35,073 nucleotides of DNA, taken from positions 1 through 35,073 of the forward strand of contig RECR01000042.1 of assembly GCA_007693955.1 (NCBI GenBank), written 5' to 3'. Each line of letters begins with the position of its first letter. The stretch's first letter is position 1. Under the pieces are notes generated by a model. It had not been told where the DNA came from. It worked only from the letters and a program-made list of their open reading frames with translations, and made no database searches. Origin of the DNA: Gloeocapsa sp. DLM2.Bin57. Its GTDB lineage: Bacteria > Cyanobacteriota > Cyanobacteriia > Cyanobacteriales > Gloeocapsaceae. Positions 1 through 6,435 of the stretch are shown piece after piece. A program made the position numbers and the translations under genes.

Positions 1-7
1 TAATTAA

Positions 8-114
8 AAAAGTGGGGATGGGCATCGCCTCACTCAAAAACGGTCAATCATCTCTGAAGGTGAAAGACAAGAAGCCTACACCATAATCTTTGATTCGCTG
101 TAGGAGTATGTCAC
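8..114 (+). mobile_element. IS200/IS605-type right-end remnant with omega-RNA-like hairpin
   Basis: Seen: nested inverted repeats. An inner stem CCTACA (75-80) pairs with TGTAGG (99-104), and an outer GTGA (60-63) pairs with TCAC (111-114); GAAGCC sits at the base of the inner stem. A reading frame at 8-103 ending in TAG at 101 resembles a TnpB C-terminal tail, but it has an in-frame stop at 5-7, so it is broken or out of frame here. Known: IS605/IS1341-type elements end in such hairpins, which form the scaffold of the TnpB omega-RNA, with the guide lying just downstream of the end. Inference: the element end lies near 114, which is 11 bp before the next gene. The rest of the element is outside the window, so intact versus decayed cannot be judged. 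Confidence 0.5.
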
Positions 115-125
115 TTATATAATCT

Positions 126-1238
126 ATGAATGTAGTAATTACGGGCATGAGTATGCGTACCTGTTTGGGTAATCTAGCTACTAGTTGGTCAAGATTATTA
201 GATCATCAATCGGGAATAGCGCTCGCTCAACCTTTTGTACAGTTACCTCCCTACCCTTTGGGATTAATAGGAGAAAACCCAGCTAATCTGGTAAAGTTGA
301 CTAGAGAATTAGTCACAGAGGCGATCGCTGATGCAGGTTTAAGATTACCATTGTCCGATTGTGGAGTAGTCATCGGCTCAAGTCGCGGTGGACAAGCAGA
401 ATGGGAAGCTTATTTAGAGGGAAAAACCCTGGATTGGTGGTCGAGTTTACCCCAGATAGCTAGTGTTACTGTAGCAAAACAAATTCAAACTACAGGACCT
501 GTGTTAGCGCCCATGGCTGCTTGTAGTACTGGGGTTTGGGCGATCGCCCAAGGTTGGGAATTGATTCAACGAGGACATTGTCAGCGAGTAATTGCAGGAG
601 CAATAGAAACACCAATTACCCTGATGAGTTTAATAGGTTTTGCCCAAATGAACGCTCTAGCGACAACAGGATGTTACCCTTTTTCCGTAGAAAGAGAGGG
701 ATTAGTCTTAGGAGAAGGAGGAGCAGTTTTTATCTTAGAAAGTGCGGATTTAGCTAGAAGTCGTGGTGCGAAAATCTACGGTCAAGTTTTAGGTTATGGT
801 TTAAATTGTGACGCTTATCATGTTAGCGCACCCGAACCTACGGGAATTAAGGCGATCGCCTGTATTAAACAATGTCTCCAACAGAGTAATTTATCACCCC
901 TAGATATTGATTATATCCATGCTCATGGTACGGGAACAAGGTTAAACGACGCAAGAGAAGCAGAGATTATTAAATCTCTTTTTGGTGATAAGATAGCTGT
1001 TAGCTCAACCAAAGGAGCAACAGGTCATACTCTAGGAGCCTCTGCTACTCTAGGTATCGCTTTCTCTGTGATGGCGATGCAAGAGCAGCAACTTCCCCCC
1101 TGTGTAGGTTTACAACAACAGGATTTTGCTTTAAACTTAGTTACCAGAACTAAACAGAGTGTCATTAACAACGTACTTTGTTTTAGTTTTGGTTTTGGTG
1201 GACAAAATGGGGCGATCGCCTTATCGTTATGCAATTAA
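126..1238 (+). CDS. Beta-ketoacyl-ACP synthase (KAS II/FabF-like)
   Basis: Condensing enzyme of the thiolase superfamily, expected to catalyse decarboxylative Claisen condensation of malonyl-ACP with an acyl-ACP in fatty acid or polyketide synthesis. The family catalytic set is present: Cys133 in AACSTG, His267 in HAHGTGT, Lys296 and His301 in the KGATGH motif. At 370 aa it is about 40 residues shorter than typical FabF, but both ends look complete. No ACP or other fatty acid gene is adjacent, so it may be a second KAS or one serving a secondary pathway. The ATG at 126 has no clear Shine-Dalgarno and lies 11 bp after the IS605-like end; a TATAAT at 118-123 sits directly before it. The stop overlaps the next gene by 10 bp, suggesting co-transcription. 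Confidence 0.85.
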   Translation: MNVVITGMSMRTCLGNLATSWSRLLDHQSGIALAQPFVQLPPYPLGLIGENPANLVKLTRELVTEAIADAGLRLPLSDCGVVIGSSRGGQAEWEAYLEGKTLDWWSSLPQIASVTVAKQIQTTGPVLAPMAACSTGVWAIAQGWELIQRGHCQRVIAGAIETPITLMSLIGFAQMNALATTGCYPFSVEREGLVLGEGGAVFILESADLARSRGAKIYGQVLGYGLNCDAYHVSAPEPTGIKAIACIKQCLQQSNLSPLDIDYIHAHGTGTRLNDAREAEIIKSLFGDKIAVSSTKGATGHTLGASATLGIAFSVMAMQEQQLPPCVGLQQQDFALNLVTRTKQSVINNVLCFSFGFGGQNGAIALSLCN

Positions 1239-2596
1239 AAAACTGGCTATTTTTAACCTTCTTAATTTCCCCGTTGGTAATCGCTATAGCACCCTTACCA
1301 GCACAAGAGATACAACAATTTGGTCAAGATGCTCCTAGAGCTAGAGATGGGGCTAAAGGCTCTGATGGTCAAGATAGCTCTAATACAGCGGTCTTTTTAG
1401 ATGGCTCTCCTACCAATATTAATTTAACTGGTGGCGATGGTCAAAGGGGTGGAGATGGTCAAGAAGGTGCAGACGCTATTTGTGACCTACAACCAAGAGA
1501 CGTAAGTACTAATTTAGTGGGTGCAACCGGTGGAGATGGTGGAGATGGTGGAGATGGTGGTAACGGTGGTGACGGTGGTAATATAACAGTATATACTAGC
1601 AATCCCGCTCACCTACAACAACTTTTGATTCTTGCTCCAGGAGGAAGAGGAGGAGAACCAGGAGAAGGGGGAATAGGTGGTCAGGGTTGTCAATGTGAGC
1701 AACCTTTTTGGACTGTATCAAGTTGTACGGGAAGACCTGGACAAGCGGGGTTTAACTGTACTAGTGTAGAATTTAGTTGTCAAGATGGTAAAACGGGAAG
1801 ACAAGGAAGAAGGGGTAACTCTGGACGAGATGGACGAGCTGGTAGTTTAACTTTAATTAATTTAGATCGTCCTGTCAATGAAGATCGAGCAGCAGCTACG
1901 GTATCTTTTACAGAACTCAAAGATAGGGGTTTTACCCTTTCTCGTAATCGTTGGGAAACTCGGACAGGTGCTGCTGAATTATTAGCACCAGGTTCAATTG
2001 TTGCTGAGCAATATATTGAGTTAGTAGAAAGAATCGAAAAGTCAGTTTTATTAGTTTGGAATGCTCCCCAATCTTTTACTCCTTTTGCTGAGCAATTGGC
2101 GACTCTTGAGTTATTAGATAATCAAGAAGTGGAAATTATCTTACCTAATGATGTTTGGTTAGAATATGCTATTAGTGAGGATAATAATTTGACTGAGTTA
2201 GTGGTTATTAACGCTATTTTACGACCACAAGTATTGCAACTAGAATCAGCGGGAATTTCTGGTAATGGAGAGAATCTTATTTTAACCGTTGTTGATAGCT
2301 CTGAACTTTCTAACCTGGTTGATACTGAGTTTGCGATTATCTATAGAACTATCTTAGGAGATCCCAATAACAATCGCAGAAATCGTAATTCTCGCACTAG
2401 GTTTGAAGGAGATATCCCCCCAGAATTAATTACTTATCAAAATAATCAGTTTATCATTAATGTGGGAGAGTTACCTATAGATCCTAGTTTTTTAACTCCC
2501 GGTACTACTGTAGAAATTAGTTTAATCATCACCCGATTTTTTCAAGATAATTTTGCTGTGCAAGAGTTGAGAGTTACTGAGACTATTCAACGTTAA
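1229..2596 (+). CDS. Secreted collagen-like Gly-rich repeat protein
   Basis: Function unknown; probably exported. Residues 1-25 form a signal peptide (charged start, hydrophobic core, LPA-QE cleavage site). Residues about 35-60, 68-82, 98-118, 140-155 and 185-205 are glycine-rich with Gly-X-Y character (runs such as GGDGGDGGDGGNGGDGG, then GRPGQAG, GRQGRRGNSGRDGRAG). The third block is flanked by a cysteine-containing section with CQC and further single cysteines at about residues 150-185. The C-terminal 230 residues have no glycine repeats, look beta-rich and show no family I recognise. Collagen-like repeats in bacteria usually belong to surface or matrix proteins. It starts inside the 3' end of the KAS gene. 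Its stop is 11 bp from the converging hicB stop, with no terminator visible between them. Confidence 0.7.
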   Translation: MQLKNWLFLTFLISPLVIAIAPLPAQEIQQFGQDAPRARDGAKGSDGQDSSNTAVFLDGSPTNINLTGGDGQRGGDGQEGADAICDLQPRDVSTNLVGATGGDGGDGGDGGNGGDGGNITVYTSNPAHLQQLLILAPGGRGGEPGEGGIGGQGCQCEQPFWTVSSCTGRPGQAGFNCTSVEFSCQDGKTGRQGRRGNSGRDGRAGSLTLINLDRPVNEDRAAATVSFTELKDRGFTLSRNRWETRTGAAELLAPGSIVAEQYIELVERIEKSVLLVWNAPQSFTPFAEQLATLELLDNQEVEIILPNDVWLEYAISEDNNLTELVVINAILRPQVLQLESAGISGNGENLILTVVDSSELSNLVDTEFAIIYRTILGDPNNNRRNRNSRTRFEGDIPPELITYQNNQFIINVGELPIDPSFLTPGTTVEISLIITRFFQDNFAVQELRVTETIQR

Positions 2597-2607
2597 TCTA
2601 CAATTGC

Positions 2608-2934
2608 TCAACCAGCTAATTTATTGCTGATATAGCGATTTAAGCTAATATTTTCCTCTGCTGCAGCTATAGCTAGTTTACGATGAATTTCAGGAGAAAT
2701 CCTCACTTGAAATTTACCACTGTAAGTTCTTTCTGTAAGAGGATATGGAACTTTCTCGCCATTAGCTTCTAAATCACTTACTATATCTTTAACCAAATCT
2801 GTTATTCCTTCTAAAGCACTTTGACGATTTTCATGTAAATAAGATAGACTAGGAAACTCAACACATAATCCTACAAACTCTTCGTCTTCACTAGACCAAA
2901 TAACTTTATAACTGTAGTGATTGTAGTCAACCAT
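2608..2934 (-). CDS. hicB: HicB-family antitoxin
   Basis: Antitoxin of a type II HicAB pair, expected to bind and neutralise HicA and to repress the operon. Residues 1-60 match the partial RNase-H-like HicB fold (the YKVIWSSEDEEFVGLCVEFP stretch, then a Ser/Leu helix). Residues 71-108 form a ribbon-helix-helix DNA-binding module (KFQVRISPEIHRKLAIAAAE, then NISLNRYI). It has an ATG start, lies downstream of hicA and overlaps it by 8 bp, which indicates translational coupling and is the usual hicA-hicB order. The palindrome in the upstream promoter is the obvious target for its RHH domain, by inference. Length of 108 aa is normal. Confidence 0.85.
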   Translation of the reverse strand: MVDYNHYSYKVIWSSEDEEFVGLCVEFPSLSYLHENRQSALEGITDLVKDIVSDLEANGEKVPYPLTERTYSGKFQVRISPEIHRKLAIAAAEENISLNRYISNKLAG

Positions 2935-3151
2935 TTTCTATTTCCTCAATTTTGTCAATAGCAGCTAAAACCTGCTTAACTTGATAAACTTTAGCTTTAC
3001 CATTCTTTTCTTGAATGTTTACACGGGGATTCCCTTCCCAAAGCGTTTTATAAACAAGATGACTAGTAGCTTTTTGTCTTGGTTCTCCAAAATAATGATT
3101 ACAAATTTTTACTAAATCAGTAAAATCAACATTTTTAGGATTATTCCTCAA
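2927..3151 (-). CDS. hicA: HicA-family mRNA interferase toxin
   Basis: Predicted toxin of the HicAB pair, a small double-stranded-RNA-binding-fold ribonuclease. The 74 aa match the compact HicA-like family carrying FGEPRQKATSH, NPRVNIQ and GKAKVYQVKQVLAAI; His31 in the SH motif is the expected catalytic residue. The start is TTG at 3151: an in-frame TAA lies six codons upstream, no ATG or GTG lies between them, and the N-terminal MRNNPKN then fits this family. Use of TTG would keep toxin synthesis low. The gene is transcribed first, then hicB. Confidence 0.8.
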   Translation of the reverse strand: MRNNPKNVDFTDLVKICNHYFGEPRQKATSHLVYKTLWEGNPRVNIQEKNGKAKVYQVKQVLAAIDKIEEIENG

Positions 3152-3199
3152 CTGGGCTACGAGTTTTTAAATTTGAGTCACCAATTTTACCTCAACTTT

Positions 3200-3229
3200 A
3201 TTATAGTATCAATATTGATACTATGTCAA
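3200..3229 (-). promoter_or_regulatory. hicAB promoter with palindromic operator in the spacer
   Basis: On the minus strand a perfect -35 TTGACA (3229-3224) and a perfect -10 TATAAT (3205-3200) are separated by 18 bp. The spacer is filled by a perfect 22-bp palindrome (3203-3224) centred on CAATATTG. A dimeric repressor bound here would block RNA polymerase. HicB, or the HicA-HicB complex, is the likely ligand; this is inferred from the known autoregulation of hic operons. Confidence 0.75.
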
Positions 3230-3287
3230 GATTTTAGCTAAGAATCCTAGGATATAATTCAGATTATCTGTGGAACTGACGTTAATT

Positions 3288-4424
3288 ATGGCAAAACAAG
3301 AACCTGAACTATCTAATAACCTTAAACAAATACGACTACGTTTAGGGATGAGTCAACAGGATTTAGCCAATCTGGTAGGAGTTTCTCGACAAACTATTGG
3401 GGGGATTGAGTCTCAGCAATATGCACCCTCCACTAGTGTAGCCATACGTTTAGCCAAAGCTTTAGGGTGTCAGGTAGAAGATTTATTCTGGATTGACCAA
3501 GATATAACCGAAATCACCGCTATTCCCACAGAATCTACTCCAAAAGGCAAAAATTTACGGTTGAGTTTAGCGAGAATCAAGGGTAATTGGGTTGCACACC
3601 CTCTTATCGGTAATAATGCTTTTCGTCTCGAAATGATTCCCGCAGATGGAGAGGGAGTCTATAGGGATGATTCTGACACTATTAAAGTTAAATTACTTAA
3701 GGATTTAGAGCAACTCCAGCATACCGTAGTTTTAGCAGGTTGTACTCCCGCTATCTCTCTCTGGGCTCGTGCTGCTGAGTTGTGGCATCCTGAGTTACGG
3801 GTTCATTGGACTTTTGATAATAGTATGAATGCTTTATCTCGTCTCAGTCGGGGAGAAGTTCATCTTGCGGGTGTACATCTCTATGATGAGGAAACTAAAC
3901 AGTATAATATCCCCTTTGTTAAATCTGTGTTGGGAAATACACCCGCGGTGGTGATTAATTTAGGTAGTTGGGAAGAGGGATTATTGATTCAGTCGGGTAA
4001 TCCTTTAGCTATTCACACCGTCGCTGATTTACAGCAACCTGGTGTTAAGATTGTTAATCGAGAGTTGGGTTCTGGTAGTCGTCAAGTTTTAGAGCGATCG
4101 CTTCGACAAGAGGGGGTTGACTTTGACTCTATTAATGGGTTTGATTATATAGTTTCAGGACATTTGGCAGTAGCCCAAGCCGTTTTAAGTAATCAAGCTG
4201 TAGCAGGTGTTAGCACAGCTTCAGTAGCCGCAGCTTTTGGTTTAGATTTTTTACCTCTACAAAATTCTCGTTATGATTTAGTTATCCTTAAACCTTATTT
4301 AGATGAAGCCCCAATACAACAATTATTGAGTACTTTAGGACATAGAAGAGTTTTATCACAACTGCAAGCTTTAGGGGGATATGATACTAGTCAAACAGGA
4401 GAAATTATCGCTATTCTGGAATAA
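3288..4424 (+). CDS. XRE-type HTH regulator fused to a periplasmic-binding-protein-like domain
   Basis: One-component regulator. Residues about 10-65 are an XRE/Cro-C1 HTH (MSQQDLANLVGVSRQTIGGIE, then a second helix pair ending in VEDLFW). Residues about 85-375 resemble a PBP-like type 2 substrate-binding domain of the kind used for molybdate and similar small ligands (LAGCTPAISLWA, GSGSRQVLERSL, VAQAVLSNQAVAGV). The ligand is not deducible. I chose ATG 3288 (378 aa) over an in-frame GTG at 3270 because family members begin close to MAKxEP. The 3' end overlaps the converging MFS gene by 14 bp, so the two transcripts are antisense at their ends. It may regulate that transporter, but only position suggests this. 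Confidence 0.8.
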   Translation: MAKQEPELSNNLKQIRLRLGMSQQDLANLVGVSRQTIGGIESQQYAPSTSVAIRLAKALGCQVEDLFWIDQDITEITAIPTESTPKGKNLRLSLARIKGNWVAHPLIGNNAFRLEMIPADGEGVYRDDSDTIKVKLLKDLEQLQHTVVLAGCTPAISLWARAAELWHPELRVHWTFDNSMNALSRLSRGEVHLAGVHLYDEETKQYNIPFVKSVLGNTPAVVINLGSWEEGLLIQSGNPLAIHTVADLQQPGVKIVNRELGSGSRQVLERSLRQEGVDFDSINGFDYIVSGHLAVAQAVLSNQAVAGVSTASVAAAFGLDFLPLQNSRYDLVILKPYLDEAPIQQLLSTLGHRRVLSQLQALGGYDTSQTGEIIAILE

Positions 4425-5664
4425 TTTTATCTAAAGCATAAAAATCTTTTTCTTTACCAAAAGCAAAGCGGAAAGAAGCCCCGAATTTTTGATTAGAAAA
4501 TAAGAGAAAATTTACTAAGGCTAAAGAAGCTAAAATCAAAGAAATAACAAATAAACCTCGATAACCCAAATCATCAGCAAAAGTCCCTAATAAAGGACCT
4601 GCTAAAGCTATTCCTAAATCAAAACCTCCTAAACAGATAGCAAAAGCTCTACCTCTTTCTCTAGGATAACAACGGTCTGACATTAAAGCAATCACCATCG
4701 GTATTAATAATCCTGCTCCTGAACCTTCAAAAATAGCAGCTAAAATTAATAAGTTAGGGGTGGTAGCTATAGTTAAACATAGCATCGAGAGCATATAAAA
4801 ACATAAACTCATCGAGATGAATAAACCTCTACCATAGATATCAGAAATTCTCCCGGTGAAAATCCTCACCGTAAAACTAGCGATCGCGATTACTGTATAG
4901 AATAAACCGACATTAAATCCCGTCAATTCTTCATTAATAAATAAAGGTACAAAAGCAACTAAATTACCAAAAACTAAACCAATCAGCAGCAATATTGCTG
5001 TTAACACTCCCATTCCCCTGATAGTTAACAAAGCAACTAGATTAATATTTTCTTGGTTTTTTTCAATTGAGATATGTTTTGTTGAAGAATTTTTGACTCT
5101 CAGAGTTAATAAAAAAGCTAATAAACCCGTCACTATAGCCACTAAAAATAGGGGAGTATTCCCCCATTCACTTTGAATAAATCCTCCTAAAGCAGGACCA
5201 ATAGACATTCCTATAGGCATAGCTAGAGTCATATAACCAATTATCTCTCCTTTTTGCTTAATTGGAGATAAATCTACGATTAAAGAACTATAGCCCGTGG
5301 TAAAAGCAGCTATACTAATACCATGATAAGCCCTGCTCAAAACTAAACCCATTATAGAGGGGAAGAATAAATAACCCAAGGGAGCACTTGCTACTACGGC
5401 TGTACCGATTAACATTACTAAACGACGACCACCATAGTCAGCTAATCTTCCTAACAAAGTTCGTGATAATAATAAACCAATAGCAAAACTCCCCATAACC
5501 ATTCCTACTTGTTGTTTTGTTCCACCAAGAGTAATGATATACACAGGGAGAGTAGGTAATAGACAAGTTATACTCGTCCAGAATAAAAAAGCGACTAAAA
5601 ATAAGTTAGCTAGATTGTTTCTAGTAGCAGAATCTAAAGACTTGATCGTTGTTAGAGGGGACAC
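4411..5664 (-). CDS. Major facilitator superfamily transporter
   Basis: Inner-membrane secondary transporter of 417 aa with about 12 hydrophobic segments. The loop 2-3 signature (motif A) is GRLADYGGRRLVMLIG at residues 72-87; a proline/glycine-rich IGPALGGFI segment follows in the fifth helix region. The pattern resembles drug or small-molecule exporters, but the substrate is unknown. The start is GTG at 5664. It lies 63 bp downstream of smtA on the same strand with an inverted repeat between them, so it may be partly co-transcribed with smtA and induced by metal; that is inference. The 3' end overlaps the converging XRE gene. Confidence 0.85.
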   Translation of the reverse strand: MSPLTTIKSLDSATRNNLANLFLVAFLFWTSITCLLPTLPVYIITLGGTKQQVGMVMGSFAIGLLLSRTLLGRLADYGGRRLVMLIGTAVVASAPLGYLFFPSIMGLVLSRAYHGISIAAFTTGYSSLIVDLSPIKQKGEIIGYMTLAMPIGMSIGPALGGFIQSEWGNTPLFLVAIVTGLLAFLLTLRVKNSSTKHISIEKNQENINLVALLTIRGMGVLTAILLLIGLVFGNLVAFVPLFINEELTGFNVGLFYTVIAIASFTVRIFTGRISDIYGRGLFISMSLCFYMLSMLCLTIATTPNLLILAAIFEGSGAGLLIPMVIALMSDRCYPRERGRAFAICLGGFDLGIALAGPLLGTFADDLGYRGLFVISLILASLALVNFLLFSNQKFGASFRFAFGKEKDFYALDKIIPE

Positions 5665-5700
5665 CTTTGCTTAACAGTTGGGTAAAGAAATTCCCCTCTA
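5653..5700 (-). promoter_or_regulatory. Inverted repeat between smtA and the MFS gene
   Basis: CCCCTCTA (5693-5700) and TAGAGGGG (5653-5660) are perfect 8-bp complements separated by 32 bases. On the minus-strand transcript the first arm (UAGAGGGG) lies upstream of the GTG start of the MFS gene, and the second arm covers codons 2-4. The stem could hide the start region, acting as an attenuator or translational switch. There is no U-run, so it is not a plain intrinsic terminator. A TATAAT overlaps the upstream arm (5705-5700) without a good -35. Confidence 0.35.
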
Positions 5701-5727
5701 TTATATCGCAATATTTCTTTACATCCC

Positions 5728-5895
5728 CTAACCGGTGCAATTGCAACCATTGTGGGTACATCCTACCCCATTGGGATGACCTTGAGCACAAGCATCGGAA
5801 CAATAGTATTTTCCTTCTTTAGTAATCGCCTCACTGAGATTAACGATACATAGACAAGATGGACAAGCGCATTTCATTTGGGTAACTGTAGTCAT
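5728..5895 (-). CDS. smtA: SmtA-type cyanobacterial metallothionein
   Basis: Small cytosolic metal-binding protein that sequesters zinc (and cadmium) in a Zn4Cys9His2 cluster. The 55-residue frame carries CACPSCLC, YYCSDACAQGH and a terminal GCNC. Its nine cysteines (9, 11, 14, 16, 32, 36, 46, 51, 53) and two histidines (40, 48) correspond to the metal ligands of Synechococcus SmtA (MTSTTL.. CACEPCLC). It starts at ATG 5895, preceded at good distance by AGAGGAAA on the minus strand. The gene is easily missed because of its size. Two SmtB/ArsR-type operators lie upstream, but no smtB is adjacent. The MFS transporter follows in the same direction. Confidence 0.93.
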   Translation of the reverse strand: MTTVTQMKCACPSCLCIVNLSEAITKEGKYYCSDACAQGHPNGVGCTHNGCNCTG

Positions 5896-5920
5896 AATTG
5901 ATTTCCTCTTTATTTTTGCT

Positions 5921-5977
5921 TAACATCTGAACAAGTATTCAGATATCTTGACTATAACATCTGAACAAGTATTCAGA
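5921..5977 (-). promoter_or_regulatory. Tandem SmtB/ArsR-type operators upstream of smtA
   Basis: The 16-mer CTGAACAAGTATTCAG occurs exactly at 5927-5942 and 5961-5976. Each copy sits in a 23-bp perfect direct repeat (5921-5943, 5955-5977) spaced 34 bp apart. The arms ATCTGAA and TTCAGAT form an interrupted palindrome, matching the TGAACA-N-TTCA consensus bound by SmtB/ZiaR repressors, which release DNA on Zn(II). On the minus strand a -10-like TATAGT (5956-5951) lies between the sites, so both repressor positions would block smtA initiation. The divergent gene at 6035 shares this region. Confidence 0.8.
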
Positions 5978-6034
5978 GATAAAAACAGGCAAATTTTGTT
6001 ACAATAATTTACATATTCTCATTAATCAAACAAG

Positions 6035-6433
6035 ATGCTATCTGAGTCCAAGGAAAAGCAACTAGAAATAAGTTATTCACCCTTAACTAAAGCTAGAGCG
6101 ACTAGAGCCTTAATTTGCTCACCATTTAGGCTATATTTATTTCTAAATATGATAAAAATCAGCGTTCCTCTCCCTCAAATAGTCCTTAACCTAGGAGTAA
6201 ATAATCACTATACCCGTAAAGCTATTAGCGAGGGAGTGGTAGAAAGAGAGTTGATGTGGTTAATTAAAGTAGGCATATTGCGACGAGAAGTAGATGGTCA
6301 AGGAATTACCGATAGTTTTCGTCTAACACCACTAGGACGTCAAATAATCGCCCAATGGACAGAAGAATTACCTAACCCTAGTTGGGGCGATCGCTTCTTA
6401 AACCTCTTATCTCGTTGGTTAACAATAATTTAA
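6035..6433 (+). CDS. Npun_F0494-family conserved cyanobacterial protein
   Basis: Conserved cyanobacterial family of unknown function, 132 aa. Recognisable features are the N-terminal ARATRALICSPFRLYLF segment, a central NHYTRKAISEGVVE, and the highly conserved GILRREVDGQGITDSFRLTP near residues 93-112. The middle could fold as a small winged helix, which is speculative. It is divergent from smtA and shares its operator-containing intergenic region. Two bases separate its stop from the ATG of cobQ, so the two are probably co-transcribed. It is not SmtB: there is no ArsR-type metal-binding motif. Confidence 0.75.
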   Translation: MLSESKEKQLEISYSPLTKARATRALICSPFRLYLFLNMIKISVPLPQIVLNLGVNNHYTRKAISEGVVERELMWLIKVGILRREVDGQGITDSFRLTPLGRQIIAQWTEELPNPSWGDRFLNLLSRWLTII

Positions 6434-6435
6434 AC

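Noticed and set aside
536-757. Open frame of 73 codons inside the KAS gene
   Set aside because: It overlaps conserved KAS coding sequence in another frame, with arginine/serine-rich content and no family pattern.
3270-3287. GTG start for the XRE regulator
   Set aside because: It adds six residues not expected in the family; ATG 3288 gives the usual N-terminus.
5621-5803. 60-codon minus-strand frame overlapping smtA and the MFS start
   Set aside because: It is a shifted frame across smtA and the MFS leader; the SmtA frame at 5728-5895 has the clear metallothionein pattern and ribosome site.
6382-6435. Upstream ATG for cobQ
   Set aside because: It lies within the preceding gene and adds 18 residues unlike CobQ; ATG 6436 begins the conserved fold directly.
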